NCBI RefSeq assembly: GCF_014773275.1
Contig: NZ_JACWMW010000001.1
Span: 372,001 to 436,000, forward strand
Direction: 5' to 3'
From: Mucilaginibacter rigui
GTDB lineage: Bacteria; Bacteroidota; Bacteroidia; Sphingobacteriales; Sphingobacteriaceae
Length of the DNA: 64,000 bases
Part shown: positions 49,229-58,445 of the stretch, piece after piece
Position numbering within the stretch: position 1 is the first letter of the stretch
Layout: every line of letters starts with the position of its first letter
Notes under the pieces: model-generated
Database searches by the model: none
What the model was told of the DNA's origin: nothing
What the model saw: the letters and a program-made list of their open reading frames with translations, nothing else
Program-made: the position numbers and the translations under genes

Positions 49229-49324
49229 ATAACCTGCTTATAGTGAGTAATAGAATTTATTTATAGGGTATTGGAGATAATTATTTCTTTTTTGCAGCAT
49301 ACTAAAATAATACAAAGTAAGTTT

Positions 49325-49332
49325 TACCTTTG
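49325..49332 (+). promoter_or_regulatory. candidate -7 promoter box for uppS-bamA
   Basis: TACCTTTG matches TAnnTTTG and lies 111 bp before the uppS ATG. No convincing TTTG -33 box was found at 17-23 bp. The region after the exbD terminator must hold the operon promoter, and this is the best match. Confidence 0.45.
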
Positions 49333-49443
49333 TCACCTGAAAAAAAGCGCATAAGTTGTTGAAAGCTTTGCCAAAAACGTTTCAAAAATTAATAAAGCAA
49401 TAGGTGCAACAGTTGGTATGCAACTGTTAAAACCGTTCGGGAA

Positions 49444-50184
49444 ATGAGTTATAAGGACCAGATAGATCTTCAGAAATTACCCCGCCACATAGCAGTTATT
49501 ATGGATGGCAATGGCCGATGGGCCAAGGGAAAAGGCAAGTTAAGGGTGTTTGGCCATCATAACGGGGTGCTGTCTGTACGGGATATTGTTGAGGGAGCGG
49601 GCGAACTGGGTATAGAATATTTAACCTTATATACCTTTAGTGCCGAAAACTGGAGCCGGCCCAAATTTGAGGTTACCGCTATAATGGAGTTGCTTATCAG
49701 TACCCTTAACAAGGAAATTGCTAAGCTGATGAAGAACAATGTACGTTTAAATGCCATTGGCGATTTAAACATGCTGCCGGGCAAATGCCACCAGGAACTA
49801 AAAAACGCTATAAGCAAAACATCCGCTAATACCGGGCTGGTGCTTACACTTGCGCTGAGCTATAGCTCGCGCGGCGAAATTGTACATGCTGCTAAAGCTT
49901 TGGCAGCTAAAGTACAAAGCGGGGAATTGAACCCTGCCGATATTGATGAACAATTGTTTGAAGATAATTTATATACCGGCGGTATGCCAAACCCTGAACT
50001 GTTGATCAGGACGAGTGGCGAGTATCGTATAAGTAATTATTTACTATGGCAAATTGCCTACGCCGAGTTATACTTCACCGCAAAGCTTTGGCCCGATTTC
50101 AGGCGTGAAGACTTGTATGAAGCTATACTTGATTTTCAGAAACGCGAACGCCGTTTTGGGATGACAAGCGAGCAGGTAAACTAA
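49444..50184 (+). CDS. uppS: undecaprenyl diphosphate synthase (cis-prenyltransferase)
   Basis: The 246-residue protein carries the catalytic motif 'IAVIMDGNGRWAKGKG' with Asp21 and the C-terminal 'PELLIRTSGEYRISNYLLWQ' near 183. Length is normal. It makes the C55 lipid carrier for peptidoglycan and surface polysaccharide. It is followed by bamA after 63 bp, the usual Bacteroidota order. Confidence 0.96.
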   Translation: MSYKDQIDLQKLPRHIAVIMDGNGRWAKGKGKLRVFGHHNGVLSVRDIVEGAGELGIEYLTLYTFSAENWSRPKFEVTAIMELLISTLNKEIAKLMKNNVRLNAIGDLNMLPGKCHQELKNAISKTSANTGLVLTLALSYSSRGEIVHAAKALAAKVQSGELNPADIDEQLFEDNLYTGGMPNPELLIRTSGEYRISNYLLWQIAYAELYFTAKLWPDFRREDLYEAILDFQKRERRFGMTSEQVN

Positions 50185-50247
50185 ATTTTTACTTTTAACA
50201 CTTTTTAACAACTGTATAAATTATTTTTAGCCCACTAAAATATTCGA

Positions 50248-52794
50248 ATGAATAAAGTTTTTTTTGCTCTTCTCTTCTCTGTTATAAGCACGGCAGCACT
50301 GGCACAGGTTAATGGTATCAGGCCGTCGTCTGGGTCTATACCTGCCGATAGTTTGAGCTATCTTAATCCAAAAGATTATATTATAGGTGGCATAACCGTA
50401 TCAGGCGCCAAGTTTTTAGATAAAGATGTATTACTTACCATCTCTAAATTAAACAAAGGCGATAAAATAAATCTTCCGGGCGAGGCTAACGCCAACGTAA
50501 TAAAGGATCTGTACAAACAGGGCCTTTTTGATGATGTACAGTTAAATGTTACCAAAATAAATATGGATACCATTTATCTGGAAATTGCCGTTGTTGAGCG
50601 CCCCCGCTTATCGCGCCTTCACATAACAGGTATCCGTAAAGGCGAAATAGAAGACGTAAATAAAAAACTAAATGATAAAACAGGGAAGATTGTAAACGAA
50701 AACCTGTTAAGTACTACAACCGCTATCATTAAAAAACACTTTAATGAAAAAGGTTACCTGAATACAACGGTAAAAATTACTCAAACCAAAGATCCCGGGG
50801 ATGCTAATAGTGTAATACTTGATGTTGCGGTTGATAAAAAATCGAAGGTTAAGATAAACAGTGTTGATTTTGAAGGTAATAAGGCGTTCTCGGATGCTAA
50901 GCTTGCTAAGATGCTTAAGAATACACGTGTTAAAAAATTCTATAATATATTTGGGTCTAAAAAATTTAAGCAGGATAAATACGAAGAAGATAAACAAACC
51001 CTGGTAGAAAAAATGCAGGCCAAGGGTTACCGTGATGCCGAAGTTTTAGCAGATACCGTGACCAAACATGATGAGAAAACGGTTGATGTTAAAATAAAAG
51101 TTTTTGAAGGCCCTAAATACTATTTTGGTAACATTAAATTTTCGGGCAACGCTCAGTATCCTTCAGAAACGCTGGCGAAAATATTACAGATAGAAAAAGG
51201 ACAAGTATTTAGCGAAGACGAGTTAAACAAACGTTTAACAGGGCCAACGCCAAATAATGATGATGTTTTGTCTCTTTATTTAAACAATGGTTACCTTACC
51301 GTTAATGCCGACCCTGTACAAACCAGAATATATAACGATACTGTTGACCTTGATATAAGGATATATGAAGGACCGCAATACACCATTAACCGTGTAATAC
51401 TAAAAGGTAACGATGTTACTAACGATAAAGTAGTAAGGCGCGAAATAAGAACAAAACCGGGACAAAAATTCAATAAAGAATTATTGATACGCAGCGCACG
51501 CGAAATTGGACAACTGGGTAACTTTGATGAGCAAAAAACCGAACCAAGGCCAACAAACATTAACCCTGTGGATGGTACCGTAGACTTAGTTTACAATGTG
51601 GTTGAGAAGCCATCAGATCAGATAGAACTATCGGGTGGTTTTGGTGGAGGCCAGTTGGTAGGTACACTGGGTTTAACATTCAATAACTTTTCGTTACGTA
51701 ACTTGTTTAACCTAAAAGCATACAAACCATTACCAAAAGGCGACGGGCAAAAATTAAGCTTAAGGGGGCAGTCAAGCGGCCGTACTTATCAAAACTTCTC
51801 GTTCACCTTCTCTGAACCGTGGCTGGGTGGTAAAAAGCCAATCTACTTTGCAGTATCAGCGTATACACAAGGGAGCTCAACAGGGCAGTACTACCCTAAA
51901 TCAAGCCCTTACTATAACAAATTACGTATAAACGGTGTTGGGGTAACATTAGGTAAGCGCTTAAACTGGCCTGATAACTATTTCCAGCTAAACTACTCGT
52001 TAAACGTTGACCATTATGACCTGGATAACTACGGCGGTTACCTGTTCCAAAACGGTACATCATATAACATTAAATTAACGCAGGAGCTTAGCCGTAACTC
52101 GATAGATATGCCGCTTTATCCAACGTCGGGTTCAAACATCAAATTAACTATACAGGCAACTCCGCCATATTCGTTATTTAATAGCATAAACTATAATATA
52201 GCTACACCAGAGCAGCGTTACCATTTTGTAGAGTACTACAAATGGAAGTTTGATGCACAATGGTTCCAGCGTATAACCGGTAAGTTGGTATTAATGTCGC
52301 AGGTGCGTTTTGGTTACCTGGGCCAGTATAACAAATTGGTTGGTCCATCACCGTTCGAACGCTTTAAACTGGGTGGCGACGGGATGCAGAGCTACCAGTT
52401 TTTACAAGGTACAGATATAATAGGCTTACGCGGTTATGAAAACTTCTCAATTGTGCCTGTAGGTTCAAACCAAAATGCTAATACAAACCAGGGTAGTGCT
52501 ATCTACAATAAATACACAATGGAATTAAGGCACCCTGTAATTACAGGCCAGTCTGCTACTATATTCTTACTTGGGTTTGTTGAGGGTGGTAACGTTTGGG
52601 ATAATTTTAACCAATTTAATCCGTTTAATGTAAGGCGCTCTGCGGGTGTTGGTGCAAGGATATTTTTACCGATATTTGGTTTGTTAGGTTTAGATTACGG
52701 TTACGGTTTCGATCAGATACCGGGCCAGCCTGATGCAAATAAAGGCCATTTCCATTTTACAATTTCACAAAGCTTAAGCGGAGGATTTAATTAA
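50248..52794 (+). CDS. bamA: outer-membrane protein assembly factor BamA
   Basis: The 848-residue protein has a signal peptide (1-19, ending LAQ), five POTRA domains (about residues 30-440) with recurrent 'GNxxxxDxxLxxxL' patterns, and a 16-stranded barrel. The lid-loop motif is 'LRGYENFSIVPVG' near 735 and the terminal strand ends QSLSGGFN. It inserts beta-barrel proteins into the outer membrane. It is followed by two skp-like genes, whose products chaperone its clients. Confidence 0.96.
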   Translation: MNKVFFALLFSVISTAALAQVNGIRPSSGSIPADSLSYLNPKDYIIGGITVSGAKFLDKDVLLTISKLNKGDKINLPGEANANVIKDLYKQGLFDDVQLNVTKINMDTIYLEIAVVERPRLSRLHITGIRKGEIEDVNKKLNDKTGKIVNENLLSTTTAIIKKHFNEKGYLNTTVKITQTKDPGDANSVILDVAVDKKSKVKINSVDFEGNKAFSDAKLAKMLKNTRVKKFYNIFGSKKFKQDKYEEDKQTLVEKMQAKGYRDAEVLADTVTKHDEKTVDVKIKVFEGPKYYFGNIKFSGNAQYPSETLAKILQIEKGQVFSEDELNKRLTGPTPNNDDVLSLYLNNGYLTVNADPVQTRIYNDTVDLDIRIYEGPQYTINRVILKGNDVTNDKVVRREIRTKPGQKFNKELLIRSAREIGQLGNFDEQKTEPRPTNINPVDGTVDLVYNVVEKPSDQIELSGGFGGGQLVGTLGLTFNNFSLRNLFNLKAYKPLPKGDGQKLSLRGQSSGRTYQNFSFTFSEPWLGGKKPIYFAVSAYTQGSSTGQYYPKSSPYYNKLRINGVGVTLGKRLNWPDNYFQLNYSLNVDHYDLDNYGGYLFQNGTSYNIKLTQELSRNSIDMPLYPTSGSNIKLTIQATPPYSLFNSINYNIATPEQRYHFVEYYKWKFDAQWFQRITGKLVLMSQVRFGYLGQYNKLVGPSPFERFKLGGDGMQSYQFLQGTDIIGLRGYENFSIVPVGSNQNANTNQGSAIYNKYTMELRHPVITGQSATIFLLGFVEGGNVWDNFNQFNPFNVRRSAGVGARIFLPIFGLLGLDYGYGFDQIPGQPDANKGHFHFTISQSLSGGFN

Positions 52795-52810
52795 ATTTGT
52801 ACAGCAGTTT

Positions 52811-53341
52811 ATGAAAAAGATAATTTTAATACTTTGTTTTACGTTTGCAGCCTGCACAGCAGCGTTGGCGCAACGCTTTGCATATGTTGATTCTGATTAT
52901 ATTTTAAAACACATGCCTGAATATGCTTCATCGCAAAAGCAACTGGCATCGTTATCAGAATCATGGCAAAAAGATGTTGACAGCCGTTTTCAGGAAATTG
53001 ACCGTTTGTACAAAGCCTATCAGGCCGACCAGGTTTTAATGACACCTGATATGCGCAAACGCCGCGAAGCGGAAATTGTTGATAAAGAGAAAATAGCTAA
53101 AGATTATCAGCGCCAGATTTTTGGCCCGGATGGCGAACTTTCTAAGAAAAGTACAGCGCTTATTAAACCAATTCAGGATAGAGTGTCTAAAGCTGTACAG
53201 GCAGTTGCCGAAAGTGAAAGCCTTGATATGATATTTGACAAAAACAGTGAAGTGATCATGTTGTATGCCAGCCCGCGTTATAATAAAAGCGATGAGGTGG
53301 TTACAAGGTTAGGTTTAAAACCGGGAGTATTTGCCAAATAA
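52811..53341 (+). CDS. OmpH/Skp-family periplasmic chaperone, copy 1
   Basis: The 176-residue protein has a signal peptide ending ALAQ and the OmpH start 'RFAYVDSDYILKHMPEY'. A long helical coiled-coil tentacle region (about 40-125) and a C-terminal beta closure follow. Skp holds unfolded outer-membrane proteins for BamA. The gene lies 16 bp after bamA. Confidence 0.93.
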   Translation: MKKIILILCFTFAACTAALAQRFAYVDSDYILKHMPEYASSQKQLASLSESWQKDVDSRFQEIDRLYKAYQADQVLMTPDMRKRREAEIVDKEKIAKDYQRQIFGPDGELSKKSTALIKPIQDRVSKAVQAVAESESLDMIFDKNSEVIMLYASPRYNKSDEVVTRLGLKPGVFAK

Positions 53342-53387
53342 AAATTATATATATATTAGGACTATTATTAAACACAGAACAACAAAA

Positions 53388-53900
53388 ATGAAAAAACTAT
53401 TTAAAGTTGCTTTAGTTGCAGCAGGAATGTTATTTGCAGGCAACTTTGCCCAGGCACAATCAAAAATTGGCTATATCAATTTCGAGGGACTTGTACAACA
53501 AATGCCTGAATTTAATACTGTTAAATCACAGCTTGAAATTTATCAAAAGCAATTTATTGATCAGCTTTCTACAATGAATACTGAGCTTCAGAATAAAGGT
53601 AAAGAATACCAGGCTACACAGGATAAAATGACTGATGCTGTCCGTTCAACAAAACAGGCAGAGCTGCAGGACATTCAAAAACGCATACAGGATCTACAAA
53701 CCAGTGCACAACAGCAAGTAGATAATAAAGCCAGTGAACTTTATAAACCATTAACCGATAAAGCAAATGTAGCTATTAACGCCGTTGCTAAAGAAAAAGG
53801 CTTTACCTATGTGCTTAATACTGCTCAAACACAGTTATTAGTTTCGCCTCCGGCAGATGATTTGATGCCGGCTGTAAAGCTTAAATTAGGATTAAAATAA
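53388..53900 (+). CDS. OmpH/Skp-family periplasmic chaperone, copy 2
   Basis: The 170-residue protein has a signal peptide ending AQAQ, then 'SKIGYINFEGLVQQMPEF', and a helical tentacle with heptads (KQAELQDIQKRIQDL). It is paralogous to copy 1. The upstream frame begins at 53331, inside copy 1, but the ATG at 53388 is the signal-peptide start. A terminator follows, closing the uppS-bamA-skp-skp transcript. Confidence 0.93.
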   Translation: MKKLFKVALVAAGMLFAGNFAQAQSKIGYINFEGLVQQMPEFNTVKSQLEIYQKQFIDQLSTMNTELQNKGKEYQATQDKMTDAVRSTKQAELQDIQKRIQDLQTSAQQQVDNKASELYKPLTDKANVAINAVAKEKGFTYVLNTAQTQLLVSPPADDLMPAVKLKLGLK

Positions 53901-53921
53901 TCTAAAAGTTAAATTATTTAG

Positions 53922-53951
53922 AAAGCGCCCCTATTACGGGGCGCTTTTTTA
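53922..53951 (+). terminator. terminator of the bamA-skp operon
   Basis: AAAGCGCCCC (53922-53931), loop TATTA, and GGGGCGCTTTTTT to 53951. It is only 12 bp before the murI ATG, so murI must be expressed by read-through or by a promoter overlapping the terminator. Confidence 0.85.
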
Positions 53952-53962
53952 TTTTTGTTAGT

Positions 53963-54802
53963 ATGTTATCAGGCGGTCCAATAGGCGTATTTGATTCGGG
54001 TATAGGTGGCTTAACGGTTTTTCGTTCAATTGTGGAGCAGTTGCCGCGTTATGATTATTTATACCTTGGCGATAACGGCCGTGCCCCTTATGGCAACCGA
54101 TCATTCAAAACCATACACCAGTACACATGGGAGTGTGTGCAATGGATGTTTAAACAAGGTTGCCCGCTGGTAATACTTGCGTGCAACACTGCATCAGCAA
54201 AAGCACTGCGCACCATACAACAGCAGGATATGCCCGGCTTGCATACCGATAAGCGTGTACTTGGTGTGATACGCCCGACAGCCGAGGTTATTGGCAATTA
54301 TACCCAAACCAAACAAATTGGTGTGTTGGGTACAAAAGGCACCGTACAATCAGGCTCGTACCTGTTAGAGATAGAACACTTTTTCCCTGAATTGAAAGTT
54401 TACCAGCAGGCCTGCCCGCTTTGGGTGCCGCTGATAGAGAACGGCGAATACAATAAACCCGGAGCTGATTATTATGTAAAATTGTACCTGGATCAGTTGA
54501 TGCAGCAATCGCCTGGTATTGATACTATATTATTGGCCTGTACCCATTACCCGCTATTGCAGGATAAGATAAAGGCCTACCTGCCTGCCGGTATTAATGT
54601 TGTTGCCCAGGGCGATATTGTAGCCACCAGCCTGGTTGATTATCTGCAACGCCATCCTGAGATGGAACAGCGGCTGAGTAAAAATGGGCACCGGTTTTTT
54701 TATACCACTATTGACGATACCCCGGATTTTGACCATCATGCAACCCTATTCTTTGGTACCCAGGTAAAGAGTGAGTTTGTTGATGTAAGGGAAGAGTGTT
54801 GA
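53963..54802 (+). CDS. murI: glutamate racemase
   Basis: The 279-residue protein opens 'IGVFDSGIGGLTVFRSI' and has two catalytic cysteines, in 'VILACNTASAKAL' (near 73) and 'LLACTHYPLLQDK' (near 195). It makes D-glutamate for peptidoglycan. Length is normal. A terminator just upstream suggests conditional or independent expression. Confidence 0.95.
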   Translation: MLSGGPIGVFDSGIGGLTVFRSIVEQLPRYDYLYLGDNGRAPYGNRSFKTIHQYTWECVQWMFKQGCPLVILACNTASAKALRTIQQQDMPGLHTDKRVLGVIRPTAEVIGNYTQTKQIGVLGTKGTVQSGSYLLEIEHFFPELKVYQQACPLWVPLIENGEYNKPGADYYVKLYLDQLMQQSPGIDTILLACTHYPLLQDKIKAYLPAGINVVAQGDIVATSLVDYLQRHPEMEQRLSKNGHRFFYTTIDDTPDFDHHATLFFGTQVKSEFVDVREEC

Positions 54803-54937
54803 TAGATATGTACCCCGATGGCTATCGGGAGTGCAAACAGAAATTTTGCATGGATCGGTGTGATCAGGGGAATCAGTTAAATCATCGCGCAGCGTAAAAA
54901 AGCACTACCAAAACAGTCAACTATCCTTAGCATTTAT

Positions 54938-54945
54938 TAAGTTTG
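54938..54945 (+). promoter_or_regulatory. candidate promoter of the nuoH-N operon
   Basis: TAAGTTTG is a perfect TAnnTTTG box, 19 bp before the nuoH start at 54965. A clear -33 TTTG is absent. The upstream spacer (54803-54937) carries a CCCGATGGCTATCGGG hairpin near 54815-54830, probably a murI terminator, although no T tract follows. Confidence 0.55.
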
Positions 54946-54964
54946 CAGCCAACGTAAACGGCCC

Positions 54965-56035
54965 TTGAATTTTTACATTACATATTTTATTGTAGCAGCA
55001 GGTTTATTTGCTTTTGTAGGCCTGTTTACCATGTTTGGCGTATATGCCGAACGTAAGGTGAGTGCGTTTATTCAACACCGCCTCGGGCCAACCGAAACAG
55101 GCAAATATGGCACCTTACAGGTATTAGCCGATATGCTTAAGATGGTACAAAAGGAACTCATTATCCCGGCTGGGGCCGATAAGATCTTGTTCCTGGCGGC
55201 ACCCATCATCATCTTCATTGGCGTGTACCTTGGTTTTGCGGCATTGCCCTGGGCACCCGGACTGATCCCCGCAAACATCAACATAGGTTTATACTACATT
55301 TTCGCTATCGTATCTATCGAAACCCTCGGCATATTAATGGCAGGGTGGGGGTCAAATAATAAGTATTCTATACTGGGCGCAATGCGCTCGGCCGCGCAAA
55401 TTATCTCTTATGAGATACCGGCGGGGTTTGCATTGATATCCGTAGTAATGATAGCACAAACCCTTAACCTGCAGGATATAGCCATGCAGCAGGGTATCCT
55501 ATCGCCCGATAAAGCAAAGTTTTTTGGCTTTTTGGACGTGTCACAGATAGGGGGGTTCCTATCGTGGAATGTTTTCCAGGCGCCGCATTTACTGGTGGCT
55601 TTTGTCATCTATTTCATTGCTTCGCTGGCCGAAAGTAACCGTGCACCTTTTGATATACCTGAAGCGGAATCTGAACTTGTAGCAGGCTTCCACACCGAGT
55701 TTACCGGTTTGCAGTTTGCATTGGTGTTTCTGGCCGAATACTCCATGATGTTTTTGGTGTCAATGGTGGGGGTGATCTTATTTTTAGGGGCATGGAACAC
55801 GCCGTTACCAAACATGGGTTCGGTAACTTTGGCAACGTGGACAACAGGCACCGTATGGGGAATTATATGGATATTGATAAAAACCTTATTATTGGTAGGT
55901 GTACAAATGTGGATCCGCTGGACGCTGCCGCGCCTGCGTGTTGACCAATTAATGAACCTGTGCTGGAAAATATTAACCCCGCTGGCGTTTTTATGTATGC
56001 TGATCTCGGGTATATGGCGTTTATGGGTAATGTAG
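54965..56035 (+). CDS. nuoH: NADH-quinone oxidoreductase subunit H
   Basis: The 356-residue protein has eight membrane helices. Family motifs are 'ERKVSAFIQHRLGPTETGKYG' near residue 28 and 'ESNRAPFDIPEAESELVAGFHTEF' near 225, the quinone-chamber loop. NuoH links the quinone site to the membrane arm. The start is a TTG (54965); no ATG is available upstream of the first helix. It opens the operon; nuoA-G are not in the window. Confidence 0.95.
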   Translation: MNFYITYFIVAAGLFAFVGLFTMFGVYAERKVSAFIQHRLGPTETGKYGTLQVLADMLKMVQKELIIPAGADKILFLAAPIIIFIGVYLGFAALPWAPGLIPANINIGLYYIFAIVSIETLGILMAGWGSNNKYSILGAMRSAAQIISYEIPAGFALISVVMIAQTLNLQDIAMQQGILSPDKAKFFGFLDVSQIGGFLSWNVFQAPHLLVAFVIYFIASLAESNRAPFDIPEAESELVAGFHTEFTGLQFALVFLAEYSMMFLVSMVGVILFLGAWNTPLPNMGSVTLATWTTGTVWGIIWILIKTLLLVGVQMWIRWTLPRLRVDQLMNLCWKILTPLAFLCMLISGIWRLWVM

Positions 56036-56108
56036 CTTGTTGCGAGGAAAGATTTTTAGAAAAAAGAGACAAGAAATATTTAGGGATTAGGGTTTTAGAA
56101 TTTAGGAT

Positions 56109-56699
56109 TTGATAAAAAGGGCAATAAACGGTTTTACTACAGCATGGAAAGGGTTATCCCTTACCATTAGGGCTTTGTTTGCCTCAAACGCAAAGCGTAA
56201 TATTACGCCCATCACTAACGACAATTACTTTAGTCAGCAAAATAATACCAATACAATACAATACCCCAAACAGGAACTACCGGTACCCGAAGTTGGCCGT
56301 TACCAGTTGGATGTGGAAATAGACGATTGCATTGTGTGCGACCTATGCGCCAAAATTTGCCCGGTTAACTGCATCGATATCGAGTCTATAAAATCAACCG
56401 AGGGTTCGATCGGCGAAACATCCGACGGGTCGAAAAAACTGCTTTACGCGGCCAAGTTTGATATTGACATGGCCAAGTGCATGTACTGCGGCTTATGCAC
56501 TATTGTATGCCCTACGGAGTGCATTGTTATGACTAACCAATACGATAAAACAGTATTTGAGCTGAAAGACCTGAACTACGAATTTTCGGATATGTCGCCC
56601 GAGTTTGCTGCCGAAAAGCGCGAACTGCTGGAAAGGCAACAAGCCGAAAAACAAGCCGCCAAATTAGCAGCCATGAAAGCGAAGGAGGGCGGGGCATGA
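56109..56699 (+). CDS. nuoI: NADH-quinone oxidoreductase subunit I
   Basis: The 196-residue protein has two 4Fe-4S sites: CIVCDLCAKICP (Cys74, 77, 80, 84) and CMYCGLCTIVCP (Cys124, 127, 130, 134). It transfers electrons to the quinone site. The start is a TTG at 56109. The C-terminus is rich in Glu-Lys-Ala and overlaps the nuoJ start (ATGA, 56696-56699). Confidence 0.95.
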   Translation: MIKRAINGFTTAWKGLSLTIRALFASNAKRNITPITNDNYFSQQNNTNTIQYPKQELPVPEVGRYQLDVEIDDCIVCDLCAKICPVNCIDIESIKSTEGSIGETSDGSKKLLYAAKFDIDMAKCMYCGLCTIVCPTECIVMTNQYDKTVFELKDLNYEFSDMSPEFAAEKRELLERQQAEKQAAKLAAMKAKEGGA

Positions 56700-57244
56700 A
56701 CTTAGTACAGATCATGTTTTACTTAATGGCGTTTATAACGCTGGGCTCGGCCCTGGTTGTGGCTATGGGTAAAAATTTGGTGCGCAGCATCTTCATGTTT
56801 TTTGTAACACTGTTTGGCCTGGCTGGCCTTTATGTATTGGCCCTGGCCGATTTTGTGGCCGTTACCCAAATAGTTATTTATGTAGGTGGGATATTGGTGC
56901 TGATATTATTCGCTTTTATGCTCTCAGGTAAAGAATCGCTGGCCATTGCACAACAACACACCACGCCATATATCAGTTTGAAGAATTTACCGGCTTTTTT
57001 ATTGGCCGCCCTGTTTTTGGTGGTAATGCTGAATGTAGTTTTTAATGCTGATGTAAATAACCTGCCATGGGTGAAAGCTGCTATTGCAACAAAGAATGTG
57101 GTACCGGTAAATGGTACTATCAATAATATCGGCGTTAGTTTAATGACGCGCTATTTGCTGCCTTTCGAGGTGATCTCTATTTTGCTGATGATAGCATTGG
57201 TAGGTGCTGCGCACTTATCCCGCAAGGAGGGCGCGAAAGCATGA
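56696..57244 (+). CDS. nuoJ: NADH-quinone oxidoreductase subunit J
   Basis: The 182-residue protein has five membrane helices. The third contains the 'VTQIVIYVGGILVLILFAFML' segment with the conserved pi-bulge Tyr-Val-Gly. Length and position (after nuoI, before nuoK) are standard. It overlaps both neighbours by 4 bp. Confidence 0.94.
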   Translation: MNLVQIMFYLMAFITLGSALVVAMGKNLVRSIFMFFVTLFGLAGLYVLALADFVAVTQIVIYVGGILVLILFAFMLSGKESLAIAQQHTTPYISLKNLPAFLLAALFLVVMLNVVFNADVNNLPWVKAAIATKNVVPVNGTINNIGVSLMTRYLLPFEVISILLMIALVGAAHLSRKEGAKA

Positions 57245-57546
57245 TAGGCCTTAATGATTTTATGATAGTAAGCGTGGTACTGTTTTGCATCGGCTTGTTC
57301 ATCATTGTATCAAAAAAGAACGCCATACAAATACTGATAGGCATTGAGTTAATGTTGAACGCTGCCATATTAAACCTGGTAGCTTTTGGTAAGTATGACC
57401 GTATTAACAACGGCGGGCAAATGTTTGCCCTGTTTGCTATTGTACTGGCCGCTGCTACAACTGCTGTAGCGTTGGCTATTATATTGAATGTGTACCGACA
57501 GTACAAAACTATTGATCCGGATAAAATTAACCAGTTGAAAGATTAA
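57241..57546 (+). CDS. nuoK: NADH-quinone oxidoreductase subunit K
   Basis: The 101-residue protein has three membrane helices. The signature 'IGIELMLNAAILNLVAFG' is near 32-50, with the conserved Glu35, and 'VLAAATTAVALAIILNVYR' near 72 with the second acidic position. It overlaps nuoJ by 4 bp (ATGA). Confidence 0.94.
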   Translation: MIGLNDFMIVSVVLFCIGLFIIVSKKNAIQILIGIELMLNAAILNLVAFGKYDRINNGGQMFALFAIVLAAATTAVALAIILNVYRQYKTIDPDKINQLKD

Positions 57547-57548
57547 CA

Positions 57549-58445
57549 ATGAAAAAGCTGCTTTTAATATTGCTGATGTTACTTTCTGTGTGTGCCTTTG
57601 CGCAAACACGTAAGAAGCATGCAACAAAAAAGAAGGCAAAGAGCACTGCTAAGCATTCTAAAAAACGCTCATCAAGGCATCGGCTTAACGCAGGGGATGC
57701 CCGTATGGAAGAACCTGTTGAGGAAGAGGAACGCGCTACCTATCCATTTTTTAGGGTGGATAGTACTACAAAAAAACTGGTGCTAACCGACCCACCTGAC
57801 GAAAAAGACCGCCCGTTTGTATTGGTGAACGACAACGTATACAATGGCCGCCTGCAAGATCTTAAACCCCAGAATATCCTGGATATATCGGTTGTAAAAA
57901 GCAAGGGTGCCAAAATGATGTACGGGCAAAAAGCCGCGGCCGGTGCGTTGATCATTAAAACCAAACAAGCTTTGCCTGCCGACCTGCCGGGCACTTTGCT
58001 GCCATTGCCAAAACAGCAGGGTAACCAAAAGCCATTTATGTTTAATGAAGAGGTTACCTATGGTAAAGTTGAAGATATAGACCCTGCAAAAATATTAAGC
58101 ATAGATACACTGATACAGCCTAAGTTTGCCGGTTCTAAAGATAATGATACAACCATAAGCGTAACTACAAAGGTTTATGGTAAAAAATTATACCAATGGA
58201 AATTGGGAACATTATCAAAAGCCTACAAAAAATACATCAGGGGGCGCCGAGGCAATGATGCCGGGGTAGATTATGTATTAGGTGATGGCACTATTTTAAC
58301 AGGCGGGAAAGAAGAAGACCTGATAAACTTATTAAAAGTATATAATTCGGGTATTAAAGCGGCAACTTTTACCGGGCCAAGCAGTACACGTAAAAGCCGC
58401 AAACGGGCAACAGTAACCATTGAATTAGACCAGGCACAAAATTGA
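57549..58445 (+). CDS. exported TonB-plug-like protein inserted in the nuo operon
   Basis: The 298-residue protein has a signal peptide (1-18, ending AFAQ), then a highly basic linker rich in Lys, Arg and Ser (residues 20-50). Two segments resemble SusC/TonB plug elements: 'NILDISVVKSKGAKMMYGQK' with 'AAAGALIIKTKQ' near 118-140. No barrel follows. It starts 2 bp after nuoK and overlaps nuoL (TTGA, 58442-58445), so it is fully embedded in the complex I operon. I do not know of a complex I subunit of this type. Confidence 0.75.
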   Translation: MKKLLLILLMLLSVCAFAQTRKKHATKKKAKSTAKHSKKRSSRHRLNAGDARMEEPVEEEERATYPFFRVDSTTKKLVLTDPPDEKDRPFVLVNDNVYNGRLQDLKPQNILDISVVKSKGAKMMYGQKAAAGALIIKTKQALPADLPGTLLPLPKQQGNQKPFMFNEEVTYGKVEDIDPAKILSIDTLIQPKFAGSKDNDTTISVTTKVYGKKLYQWKLGTLSKAYKKYIRGRRGNDAGVDYVLGDGTILTGGKEEDLINLLKVYNSGIKAATFTGPSSTRKSRKRATVTIELDQAQN

